Positions 1 to 7,827 are shown, counted from the first letter of the stretch. The stretch is DNA of 10,164 bases from an uncultured Collinsella sp. (GCA_900555225.1 USKL01000035.1:1-10164), one strand, 5' to 3'. Made by a program: numbers and translations. Notes: a model not told the origin generated them from the letters alone.

Positions 1-26
1 AAACGCGCCACGGGCGCGTTTTCTTT
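1..26 (+). terminator. Rho-independent terminator-like hairpin at window edge
   Basis: A perfect 9-bp inverted repeat (AAACGCGCC at 1-9, GGCGCGTTT at 13-21) closes on a 3-base loop and is followed by a T-rich run to 26. This is the form of an intrinsic terminator read on the + strand, so it probably ends a rightward gene lying upstream of the window. A second pairing is possible (GGGCGCG 12-18 with CGCGCCC 33-39), so the fold is not unique. The left flank is not visible, and use on the other strand cannot be judged. Confidence 0.6.
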
Positions 27-41
27 ACGCTCCGCGCCCTG

Positions 42-66
42 GCGGGTTCGAATCCCTCCTCCGCCG
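42..66 (+). other. Orphan tRNA 3'-end-like fragment (T arm plus acceptor 3' strand)
   Basis: The segment reads like the last part of a serine tRNA: a T loop TTCGAAT at 47-53 flanked by GGG and CCC, then CTCCTCCGCCG. It matches the 3' end of the tRNA-Ser(CGA) gene at 131-221, but it is inverted relative to that gene, lacks one CTC triplet and has CCG in place of CCA. The 41 bases before it hold a terminator-like hairpin and show no recognisable D arm or anticodon arm, and the T stem has a C/T mismatch. I therefore read it as a remnant and not a working tRNA. It could instead be the end of an unusual tRNA that starts before the window. Confidence 0.45.
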
Positions 67-86
67 TATTTGCTTGTAAGGGACTC

Positions 87-119
87 AAAAGAAAAAAAGC
101 TCCCGTTGTTGGGAGCTTT
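87..119 (-). terminator. Intrinsic terminator of tRNA-Ser(CGA)
   Basis: A perfect 9-bp stem (AAAGCTCCC at 96-104 with GGGAGCTTT at 111-119, 6-base loop) is followed on the minus strand by T runs, seen as A92-A95 and A87-A90 on the + strand. It lies 12 bases beyond the CCA end of the minus-strand tRNA-Ser(CGA) gene and should end that transcript. Confidence 0.9.
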
Positions 120-130
120 CTCAATCTAAA

Positions 131-221
131 TGGCGGAGGAGGAGGGATTCGAACCCTCGTGACCTTATACAGGCCAAACGGTTTTCGAGACCGCCGCATT
201 CAACCACTCTGCCACCCCTCC
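131..221 (-). tRNA. tRNA-Ser, anticodon CGA
   Basis: Read on the minus strand, this is a 91-nt type II (long variable arm) tRNA with an encoded CCA end at 131-133. The acceptor stem is GGAGGGG paired with CTCCTCC, and the discriminator is G, as expected for serine tRNAs. The anticodon stem GCGGT/ACCGT encloses loop CTCGAAA, giving anticodon CGA for UCG codons. The long variable arm precedes the T arm (GAGGG, loop TTCGAAT, CCCTC). It lies downstream of tRNA-Ser(GGA) on the same strand, with a terminator-like hairpin between them, so it depends on read-through or on a promoter I could not identify. Confidence 0.95.
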
Positions 222-230
222 GCGTGGGGT

Positions 231-260
231 AAAAACAAAGCAGGCTCGAAGGCCTGCTTT
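231..260 (-). terminator. Intrinsic terminator between the two tRNA-Ser genes
   Basis: A perfect 9-bp stem (AAAGCAGGC at 237-245, GCCTGCTTT at 252-260, 6-base loop) is followed on the minus strand by TGTTTTTA. It begins 9 bases after the CCA end of tRNA-Ser(GGA). Because it lies between two tandem same-strand tRNAs, it may end the first transcript or only partly reduce transcription of tRNA-Ser(CGA). Confidence 0.85.
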
Positions 261-269
261 GGAATTAAC

Positions 270-360
270 TGGCGGAGAGTCAGGGATTTGAACCCTGGAG
301 ACGCTTTTGACGCCTACACGATTTCCAATCGTGCTCCTTCGGCCACTCGGACAACTCTCC
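270..360 (-). tRNA. tRNA-Ser, anticodon GGA
   Basis: On the minus strand this is a 91-nt type II tRNA with encoded CCA (270-272). The acceptor GGAGAGT pairs with the 3' strand next to discriminator G. The anticodon stem CACGA/TCGTG encloses loop TTGGAAA, giving anticodon GGA, which reads UCC and UCU codons. A long variable arm (AGGCGTC, loop, GCGTCT) precedes the T arm with loop TTCAAAT. A good sigma-70 promoter lies immediately upstream (377-404) and a terminator follows at 231-260, so it looks like the leading gene of a small two-tRNA unit. Confidence 0.95.
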
Positions 361-376
361 GTTAAATGCGAAAGTC

Positions 377-404
377 AGTATACACGAGGAATCGCAAAGT
401 GCAA
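377..404 (-). promoter_or_regulatory. Sigma-70 promoter of the tRNA-Ser genes
   Basis: On the minus strand, TTGCAC (complement of 399-404) and TATACT (complement of 377-382) are separated by 16 bases. Each is one or two bases from the consensus. The -10 ends 16 bases before the first base of tRNA-Ser(GGA) at 360, leaving a very short leader as expected for a tRNA gene. Confidence 0.8.
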
Positions 405-763
405 ACAGAAAAGTTGGCATTTTTTAAAACGCTTTGCCGCGCTTGGCGTTGCAGTGGGTTTGAGGTGCCAAAAAACGGCTTCCGACCAGCGTGGTTGATC
501 AACTCGATTGTTCAAAAGGGGTATTCATAAGCGACTTGGCGATGAATTCAAAAATCTTTGGATGGTGCTGTGGACCACTGGTATGCATTTCGCGACCACA
601 GCCTTGTACCCGTTGACCTGCGGCTTAGCTCAGCTTGTCCCCACGGCACCGTATCTTGTCCACAGATCCGTCAAGCTCTTGGTCGGCATTTGGTTGGAAT
701 GTGCATGAAACGTCGTGCGAGTATGGGCATATGTGGAGGTCATGAGGTTGTAGCTGCATATTC
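405..763. other. Non-coding gap between tRNA promoter and rpsF promoter
   Basis: I see no credible gene in this stretch. The short open frames have no ribosome binding sites and no recognisable protein character. It contains a 10-bp perfect palindrome GTTGATCAAC at 494-503 and three sites close to the actinobacterial DnaA box TTGTCCACA (569-577 minus, 635-643 plus, 656-664 plus). Those sites are described separately. Confidence 0.6.
569..664. promoter_or_regulatory. Group of three DnaA-box-like sites
   Basis: TTGTCCACA at 656-664 matches exactly the DnaA box form common in high-GC actinobacteria. TTGTCCCCA at 635-643 and TGGTCCACA (minus strand, 569-577) each differ by one base. All three fall within 96 bp of non-coding DNA upstream of the rpsF operon, whose neighbourhood is origin-proximal in many actinobacteria. 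The sites may bind the initiator DnaA, either as part of an origin region or for regulation or titration. There is no dnaA or dnaN gene in the window and no clear AT-rich unwinding region beside the sites, so an origin call is not justified. Confidence 0.4.
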
Positions 764-792
764 TTGCAGCCTAGGAGGTTGAAAGATATTAT
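764..792 (+). promoter_or_regulatory. Sigma-70 promoter of the rpsF operon
   Basis: TTGCAG (764-769) and TATTAT (787-792) are separated by 17 bases, the optimal spacing. Transcription should start near 799, giving a leader of about 65 nt before the rpsF start codon. That leader contains a hairpin at 809-837. Confidence 0.75.
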
Positions 793-808
793 TACCAAGT
801 CTTTTCCT

Positions 809-837
809 GCTTCAGGCGCACCTTCACGACCTGAAGC
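809..837 (+). promoter_or_regulatory. Hairpin in the rpsF leader, possible S6:S18 autoregulatory site
   Basis: A perfect 8-bp stem (GCTTCAGG 809-816, CCTGAAGC 830-837) with a 13-base loop lies between the promoter and the rpsF ribosome binding site. There is no T run after it, so it is not a normal terminator. In several bacteria the S6:S18 protein complex binds a structured leader of its own operon, and this operon encodes both proteins. A role here is inferred from position. I do not see the conserved CCG of the described motif in the loop, so it may be unrelated or divergent. Confidence 0.45.
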
Positions 838-863
838 CACATTTGCCCAGAGGAGGTGACAAT

Positions 864-1157
864 ATGAAGGCTTATGAACTGCTGTTCTTTGTTGACCCGT
901 CGCTCGACCCCGAGACTCGTCTCGCTGTTATGAAGCGTATCGATACCACGATCGCTGAGGGCGCTGGCAAGGTCGACTCCGTTGACGAGTGGGGCAAGCG
1001 CAAGCTCGCCTACGAGATCAACGACCTCACCGATGGTGACTACACCCTCATCAACTTCCACGCAGATCCTACCCAGATCGCCGAGCTTGATCGCGTCCTG
1101 CGCATCACCGACGCTGTGGTCCGCCACATGATCGTCCGTCGCGACGACCAGGAGTAA
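864..1157 (+). CDS. rpsF: 30S ribosomal protein S6
   Basis: A 97-residue protein of the usual S6 length. It begins MKAYELLFFVDPSLDPE, contains the EWGKRKLAYEIND segment typical of the family (around residues 43-54), and ends in a helix plus IVRRDDQE. S6 binds the central domain of 16S rRNA in the small subunit as a dimer with S18, which is encoded two genes downstream. The ATG at 864 is chosen because AGGAGG at 851-856 sits 7 bases before it; an upstream TTG at 843 in the same frame would put the ribosome binding site inside the gene. It is the first gene of the rpsF-ssb-rpsR-rplI operon. A sigma-70 promoter at 764-792 and a structured leader suggest control at the start of the transcript. 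Confidence 0.96.
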   Translation: MKAYELLFFVDPSLDPETRLAVMKRIDTTIAEGAGKVDSVDEWGKRKLAYEINDLTDGDYTLINFHADPTQIAELDRVLRITDAVVRHMIVRRDDQE

Positions 1158-1205
1158 GACTGTCGTTTTGGACTGGGCTTGTGCCCCAAGAGGAAGTAGT
1201 GAGTT

Positions 1206-1658
1206 ATGAGCATCAATCGAGTGAACATCACCGGTAACCTCACGCGTGATCCCGAGCTGCGTGCCACCGCCGGCGGAACCCAGGTTCTGTCCTTTGGCGT
1301 CGCCGTGAACGATCGTCGCCGCAACGCGCAGACTGGCGAGTGGGAGGACTATCCCAACTTTGTCGACTGCACCATGTTCGGCACCCGCGCCGAGGCCGTG
1401 AGCCGTTTCCTGGCAAAGGGAAACAAGGTCGCGATCGAGGGCAAGCTGCGCTACAGCTCTTGGGAGCGCGACGGCCAGCGCCGGAGCAAGCTTGAGGTCA
1501 TCGTCGATGAGATCGAGTTTATGAGCTCCCGTGGTGGCCAGGGTGGCTACGATCAGGGCGGTTACGCCCCCGCAGCTCCCGCGCCCGCAGCACGTCCTGC
1601 CGCACCGGTGGCTACGCCGCCCGCGGTCGACGTCTACGATGAGGACATCCCGTTCTAA
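1206..1658 (+). CDS. ssb: Single-stranded DNA-binding protein
   Basis: A 150-residue SSB. Residues 1-107 form the OB fold, starting SINRVNITGNLTRDPELR and including aromatic positions such as W46, F52 and W86 that in this family stack on DNA bases. Residues 108-141 are a flexible linker rich in Gly, Gln, Ala and Pro. The end DVYDEDIPF is the conserved acidic tip that recruits replication and repair proteins. SSB coats single-stranded DNA at forks and during repair, normally as a tetramer. It lies 48 bases after rpsF, with an AGAGGAAG-type ribosome binding site upstream and a small GC hairpin at 1175-1186 in the gap. Placement between rpsF and rpsR is a widely conserved arrangement that couples replication and ribosome genes. 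Confidence 0.97.
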   Translation: MSINRVNITGNLTRDPELRATAGGTQVLSFGVAVNDRRRNAQTGEWEDYPNFVDCTMFGTRAEAVSRFLAKGNKVAIEGKLRYSSWERDGQRRSKLEVIVDEIEFMSSRGGQGGYDQGGYAPAAPAPAARPAAPVATPPAVDVYDEDIPF

Positions 1659-1730
1659 GGGTTGTTCACCTATTTTTGAGTGAGAGGCGGCCTCGGTTCG
1701 CCGAAGTTGCCAAATGAAAGGTATTTTGAC

Positions 1731-1997
1731 ATGGCTAATGATTTTTCTGCACGTCAGCCGCGTCGTAAGTACTGCCAGTTCTGCAAGGAGAACACTGAGT
1801 TCATCGACTATAAGGACACTCAGCTTCTCCGTAAGTACATGACCGACCGTGGCAAGATCAAGCCCCGTCGCGTCACTGGCGCTTGCACGCAGCATCAGCA
1901 TGACATCGCCAACGCCATCAAGCGCGCCCGCGAGATGGCTCTCCTGCCGTACACCGTCCCCGTGGTTTCCTCTCGTGGCAACCGCGACCGCGGCTAA
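1731..1997 (+). CDS. rpsR: 30S ribosomal protein S18, zinc-ribbon type
   Basis: An 88-residue S18 of standard length. It has the family core [19 protein letters not shown] (residues 25-43) followed by [13 protein letters not shown] and a basic helix [12 protein letters not shown]. Cysteines C15 and C18 (CQFC), together with C52 and a nearby histidine (H55 or H57), look like the metal-binding set of the zinc-containing form of S18; many S18 proteins have lost it. S18 pairs with S6 on 16S rRNA. ATG 1731 is chosen because AAAGG (1717-1721) precedes it by 9 bases and the protein then starts at the usual MAND-type end. A longer in-frame start near 1680 would add residues unlike S18. It sits 72 bases after ssb and 15 bases before rplI. 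Confidence 0.96.
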   Translation: MANDFSARQPRRKYCQFCKENTEFIDYKDTQLLRKYMTDRGKIKPRRVTGACTQHQHDIANAIKRAREMALLPYTVPVVSSRGNRDRG

Positions 1998-2012
1998 GAA
2001 GGGAGACGCATC

Positions 2013-2552
2013 ATGAAGGTTATTCTTCTCGATGAGATCAAGGGCAAGGGCGGCGAGGGTGACGTCGTAGAGGTCGCTCAGGGTTACGCTGAGAACTTCC
2101 TGTTCCCCAAGAAGCTCGCTGTTGCCGCCACCAAGGGCAACCTCAAGCAGCTTGACGAGCGTCGCAACAACATCGCCAAGCGCGAGGCCGTCCGTCTGGC
2201 TACCGCCAACGAGACCAAGGCTGCCTTCGAGGGCAAGACGGTCACCGTTGACGTCAAGGTCGGCGACGAGGGCATCCTCTTTGGCTCCGTTACCGCCGCT
2301 ATGATCGCTGACGCCATCAAGGCTCAGCTCGGTATGGACATCGACCGCAAGCGCGTCGAGCTCGGTAAGCCCATCAAGGTTGCCGGTGCCCACACCGTTG
2401 CCATCTCGCTGTACCGCGAGATCAAGGCCGAGGTTGTCGTTCTCGTCGGCGTTACCGCCGAGGAGCTCGCTGCCGAGGCTGAGGTCGAGGAGGCCGCTGA
2501 GGTCGCCGAGGCCGAGACCGCCGAGGTCGAGACTGAGGCTGCTGCCGAGTAG
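2013..2552 (+). CDS. rplI: 50S ribosomal protein L9 with acidic C-terminal tail
   Basis: Residues 1-147 are a complete L9. The N-terminal rRNA-binding domain (MKVILLDEIKGKGGEGDVVEV...GYAENFLFPKKLA) is followed by the long linker helix (about 41-75) and the C-terminal domain ending AEVVVLVGV. L9 binds 23S rRNA near the L1 stalk and affects reading-frame maintenance. The protein is 179 residues long against about 150 for the family. The extra 32 residues are almost all Glu and Ala (13 Glu, 12 Ala, no Lys or Arg), encoded by imperfect GAG-GCC-type repeats. An AAGGGAG ribosome binding site precedes ATG 2013. It is the last gene of the operon, followed by a strong terminator at 2587. Confidence 0.96.
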   Translation: MKVILLDEIKGKGGEGDVVEVAQGYAENFLFPKKLAVAATKGNLKQLDERRNNIAKREAVRLATANETKAAFEGKTVTVDVKVGDEGILFGSVTAAMIADAIKAQLGMDIDRKRVELGKPIKVAGAHTVAISLYREIKAEVVVLVGVTAEELAAEAEVEEAAEVAEAETAEVETEAAAE

Positions 2553-2586
2553 CATTTGCTGCAACGCAACAATCTTGTTCTAAGAA

Positions 2587-2623
2587 GGGCGCTCTGGGAA
2601 ACCAGGGCGCCCTTTTGTTTTTT
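2587..2623 (+). terminator. Intrinsic terminator of the rpsF-rplI operon
   Basis: An 11-bp stem (GGGCGCTCTGG 2587-2597 with CCAGGGCGCCC 2602-2612, one G-T pair) has a GAAA tetraloop and is followed by TTTTGTTTTTT. It sits 34 bases after the rplI stop codon and separates this operon from dnaB. Confidence 0.95.
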
Positions 2624-2641
2624 GCGCTGAGTGAGTGTCAT

Positions 2642-2684
2642 GGTGAACGTTGCGTCGAAGTCCTATATACAGGACCGTTCATCC
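2642..2684 (+). promoter_or_regulatory. Nested inverted repeat upstream of dnaB
   Basis: GTCCT (2660-2664) pairs with AGGAC (2671-2675) around loop ATATAC. Outside it, TGAACG (2644-2649) pairs with CGTTCA (2676-2681), and GG pairs with CC with one base bulged, leaving a 10-base bulge on the left side only. A possible -10 (TATATA or TATACA, 2664-2671) lies in the loop. The element may be an operator or an RNA structure controlling dnaB; no function can be assigned from sequence alone. Confidence 0.35.
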
Positions 2685-2734
2685 GTTTGGTTCGGTGATG
2701 ATTGGCGGCGCGCGGCGCGTTTTGGGACCGTGGC

Positions 2735-2743
2735 TGATACTAT
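2735..2743 (+). promoter_or_regulatory. Possible extended -10 promoter of dnaB
   Basis: TG, one base, then TACTAT (2738-2743) fits an extended -10 form, with transcription expected near 2750. TACTAT matches four of six consensus bases, and I see no good -35 at the right distance. The strong terminator at 2587-2623 means dnaB needs its own promoter; this site or the TATATA at 2664 are the candidates. Confidence 0.35.
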
Positions 2744-2776
2744 GGATGCTCGCAAGCGATATGAATGAGGATGCTC

Positions 2777-4168
2777 ATGGCATATGACGATAGGGAGACC
2801 GGGCTGACGGTCGAGGACCGCGGCTCAAAGTTGGGTCTTCCCCAAAACCAAGATGCAGAGGCCAATGTACTGGCCGCTATGCTGCTATCGCCCGAGGTGG
2901 TCGAAGAGGCCCAGGTCGAGCTGCAGCCCGATGACTTCTACCGGCCCATTCATAAGACCATCTATACCGCGATGGTCGATATGTACAACAGCCGCATTCC
3001 CATCGACTCCATCTCGCTGATCGATTACCTGCGAAGCATCAACAAGCTCGATGCCGTGGGTGGCGAAGCGTACATTTTGGAGTTGATGGGTCAGACCCTG
3101 TCGCTCGTGAACTGGCAGCACCATGCCGCCATCGTCCGTCGCGACTCGATGCTGCGCGAGCTGATCGGCGCCACCAACGAGATTAACGCGCTGGCCTATA
3201 ACGCCCCCACCGACACCAAAGAGGTCGTGGAGCTGGCCGAGAGCAAGCTGCTCAAGGTTACGGCACGTGAGGTCAAGTCGAGCTACAAGACACTGACCGA
3301 GTTTATGGTCGAGGCCTATAACGAGGCCGAGGAAGTGTGCCAGGCCGGTGGTCAGGCGGCGGGCGTGCCCACCGGCTTCCCGTCGCTCGACCGCATGCTC
3401 ATGGGTTTCCGCGAGGGTCAGCTCATCATCATCGGCGCCCGCCCTGCTGTGGGTAAGACGTCGTTCGCCCTGAACCTGGCACTTAACGCTGCCGCTGCTG
3501 GTTATACCGTCGGCTTCTTCTCGCTGGAGATGTCGGGTAAGGAAATTGCCCAGCGTCTGATTTGCGCCTATGCCATGATCTCGATCAGTGACTTCCGCAT
3601 GGGTCGCATTAGCCCCGAGCAGTGGGCCAATATCAACGAGGCCACGCAGACCTTATCCAAGCTGGATATTCTGATTGACGATACGCCCGGCACCACAGTG
3701 ACCGAGATTCGCGCCAAGAGCCGCCGTATGCTCCATAACAAGGAGAAGGCCATCATCATCCTGGACTACCTGCAGCTGGTGAGTCCTCCGCCGGGACGCC
3801 GCTCCGAGAGCCGTACCGTCGAGGTTTCGGAGATGTCGCGTGGTCTGAAGATCATGGCCAAGGAGCTCAAGATTCCGCTCATCGCGCTGTCGCAGCTGTC
3901 ACGTCAGGTCGAATCCCGTACCGGCAAGCGCCCGCAGCTTTCCGACCTTCGTGAATCGGGCTCCATCGAGCAGGACGCCGATATCGTTATGTTCTTGGAC
4001 CGCTCCGCCGACGAGGCCGAAGCCTCGCGCGACGATCGACCCGACGAGGGCGTTACGCGTATCGTCGTGGCCAAGAACCGTTCGGGCCCGATCGGCGACG
4101 TCGATCTGATGTTCCTGCCGGCATCCACCAAGTTCTATGAGCTTGATGGGGCACATGCCGAGGAGTAG
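2777..4168 (+). CDS. dnaB: Replicative DNA helicase DnaB
   Basis: A 463-residue hexameric fork helicase of normal length. The N-terminal helical domain spans about residues 22-125 (PQNQDAEANVLAAML...), then a linker, then the RecA-like motor from about 195. Walker A is GARPAVGKTS (220-229). The Walker B strand AIIILDYLQL carries D330. LSQLSRQVESR (371-381), SDLRESGSIEQDAD and KNRSGPIGDVDL near the end are family motifs. There is no intein. DnaB unwinds DNA ahead of the polymerase using ATP and works with primase and SSB. Three in-frame ATGs lie at 2765, 2771 and 2777; I chose 2777 because GAGG (2767-2770) lies 6 bases before it. It is separated from rplI by a terminator and is probably transcribed alone. 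Confidence 0.96.
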   Translation: MAYDDRETGLTVEDRGSKLGLPQNQDAEANVLAAMLLSPEVVEEAQVELQPDDFYRPIHKTIYTAMVDMYNSRIPIDSISLIDYLRSINKLDAVGGEAYILELMGQTLSLVNWQHHAAIVRRDSMLRELIGATNEINALAYNAPTDTKEVVELAESKLLKVTAREVKSSYKTLTEFMVEAYNEAEEVCQAGGQAAGVPTGFPSLDRMLMGFREGQLIIIGARPAVGKTSFALNLALNAAAAGYTVGFFSLEMSGKEIAQRLICAYAMISISDFRMGRISPEQWANINEATQTLSKLDILIDDTPGTTVTEIRAKSRRMLHNKEKAIIILDYLQLVSPPPGRRSESRTVEVSEMSRGLKIMAKELKIPLIALSQLSRQVESRTGKRPQLSDLRESGSIEQDADIVMFLDRSADEAEASRDDRPDEGVTRIVVAKNRSGPIGDVDLMFLPASTKFYELDGAHAEE

Positions 4169-4195
4169 GACAGGCGCCCGTTGCACGGGTATACT
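4167..4195 (+). promoter_or_regulatory. Sigma-70 promoter of purA
   Basis: TATACT (4190-4195) is a near-consensus -10. AGGACA, 17 bases upstream at 4167-4172, shares GACA with the -35 consensus. It overlaps the dnaB stop codon and gives a leader of about 60 nt before purA. I see no riboswitch-like fold in the leader. Confidence 0.6.
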
Positions 4196-4252
4196 GGGAA
4201 TGTTTTGTGCTTCTGCGTGCCGGCGTGGCGCGTAGACAGTCCATGAATGTAA

Positions 4253-5548
<1,296 letters not shown>

Positions 5549-5570
5549 TCGGGACTATTTGGTTATTGCG

Positions 5571-5612
5571 ATATACCCCTTTGCAGCCCGGACGGGCGGC
5601 CGAGGGGTATAT
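5571..5612 (+). terminator. Hairpin between purA and purD, possible terminator or attenuator
   Basis: A perfect 10-bp stem (ATATACCCCT 5571-5580, AGGGGTATAT 5603-5612) encloses a second small hairpin (GCCC 5586-5589 with GGGC 5594-5597). The downstream T run (ATATTTGCTTG) is weak. It could end the purA transcript, act as a partial terminator that lowers purD expression, or be a protein-binding palindrome. No clear promoter for purD is visible after it, which favours a leaky terminator. Confidence 0.5.
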
Positions 5613-5666
5613 TTGCTTGCAAAGGGCTCGCGCGGAGCGGGCCGTTCATCCATAGAGGAGGCACCC

Positions 5667-6971
<1,305 letters not shown>

Positions 6972-6992
6972 AATCCGAGAGGAATGAGACGG

Positions 6993-7688
6993 ATGGACGA
7001 GAAGAACGAAGAACTCGTGGACGCGCAGATCGTCGAGGAGGACAGCCGCATGTATGGGCACGCCGAGGGCGAGCCTGGTGGCGAGGTCGCTGACGAGCCG
7101 GCGCTGGTACTGGGCGACGACGACCCGCACGATGCCGAGCTGCACGAGAAGATTCTTTCGGAGGAGTGCGCCTGGAAGGGCAAGATCCTCGACGTCCACC
7201 GTCTTGAGGTTGAGCTGCCCAACGGTCGCCGCAGCGCCCGCGATATCGTTCGCCATCCGGGTGCGGCGGCCGTTGTGGCACTGACCGAGAGCGGCAAGAT
7301 CGTACTGGTGCGTCAGTACCGCACCGCCATCGACCGCGTGACGGTCGAGATTCCCGCCGGCAAGCTCGACCCGGGCGAGGACCCGCTCGATTGCGCCAAG
7401 CGCGAACTGCATGAGGAGACGGGCTTTAGGGCTGGTCGCATTCGCTTTTTGACGTCGATTGTCACGTCCTGCGGTTTTTGCGATGAGATCATCCACATCT
7501 ACTTGGCTACCAAGCTCGAGTTTGATGCGCCCAACCCCGATGATGACGAGTTTGTCAACGTGGACCTGGTGCCGCTGCACGAGCTGATCGACGCCGTGCT
7601 CGACGGCAAGATCGAAGACGCCAAGACCGTCGTAGGCGCGCTTGCCTGTGACAGCATCGCGCACCGCTTGGGTGGGGCCGAGCTCTAG
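6993..7688 (+). CDS. Nudix hydrolase, ADP-ribose pyrophosphatase-like
   Basis: A 231-residue protein with a perfect Nudix box: G123, then KLDPGE, then REL, then EE, then TGF (123-145). The Nudix box binds the catalytic metal ions. The core begins about residue 50 (HEKILSEECAWKGKILDV...VELPNGRRSARDIVRHPGA) and resembles the ADP-ribose pyrophosphatase (NudF-like) group, which splits ADP-ribose to AMP and ribose 5-phosphate. The exact substrate is an inference. Residues 1-50 are an acidic, probably disordered extension. ATG 6993 is chosen because AGAGGA (6978-6983) lies 9 bases upstream; ATG 6984 would touch the ribosome binding site. An internal ATG at 7050 with GGAGG 8 bases upstream could give a 212-residue form. 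It probably forms an operon with purD. Confidence 0.9.
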   Translation: MDEKNEELVDAQIVEEDSRMYGHAEGEPGGEVADEPALVLGDDDPHDAELHEKILSEECAWKGKILDVHRLEVELPNGRRSARDIVRHPGAAAVVALTESGKIVLVRQYRTAIDRVTVEIPAGKLDPGEDPLDCAKRELHEETGFRAGRIRFLTSIVTSCGFCDEIIHIYLATKLEFDAPNPDDDEFVNVDLVPLHELIDAVLDGKIEDAKTVVGALACDSIAHRLGGAEL

Positions 7689-7716
7689 GTTACGCGGTTT
7701 TACCAAACCGCGTAAC
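7689..7716 (+). repeat. Perfect 12-bp inverted repeat directly after the Nudix gene
   Basis: GTTACGCGGTTT (7689-7700) pairs perfectly with AAACCGCGTAAC (7705-7716) around a TACC loop, starting at the base after the Nudix stop codon. The next bases are GAGTCGACG, so there is no T run. It may stabilise the mRNA 3' end, act in termination with a factor, or bind a protein. Confidence 0.7.
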
Positions 7717-7729
7717 GAGTCGACGCTGC

Positions 7730-7827
7730 AAACGCCCCTAAGCGGCAATCTGCCTTTCAATCGTCGCTCGCGTACCGAAGTACGCATCGCTCCTCTTTCA
7801 AGGCACCTTGCTCGCTTAGGGACGTTT
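7730..7827 (+). repeat. Long imperfect hairpin, about 98 nt, function unknown
   Basis: AAACGCCCCTAAGCG (7730-7744) pairs with CGCTTAGGGACGTTT (7813-7827) with one mismatch. The stem continues inward with GCAA/TTGC (7745-7748, 7808-7811, one bulged T), a symmetrical 2x2 internal loop, then TGCCTT/AAGGCA (7751-7756, 7800-7805). The apical part holds a separate hairpin GCGTAC-CGAA-GTACGC (7770-7785). GACGCTGC occurs directly on the left flank (7722-7729) and again at 7833-7840. It could be a structured RNA, a small palindromic mobile element remnant, or a transcript end. No coding sequence fits the stretch. Confidence 0.6.

Noticed and set aside
508..840. Short open frames upstream of rpsF
   Set aside because: They lack ribosome binding sites, overlap one another in several frames, and cover the rpsF promoter and DnaA-box-like sites. 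They are better explained as non-coding DNA.
1158..1205. SOS (LexA) box or separate promoter in front of ssb
   Set aside because: No LexA-like palindrome or good -10/-35 pair is present in the 48-base gap. Only a small GC hairpin is seen, so ssb is taken as part of the rpsF operon.
792..2564. 590-codon open frame on the minus strand across rpsF, ssb, rpsR and rplI
   Set aside because: It is antisense to four certain genes. Its Leu/Asp/Gly/Val-rich sequence is what the reverse strand of biased GC-rich codons gives, and no start signal or protein family is visible.
2777..4168. Possible intein in dnaB
   Set aside because: DnaB is a common intein host, but the Walker A region and the rest of the protein are continuous and the length is normal.
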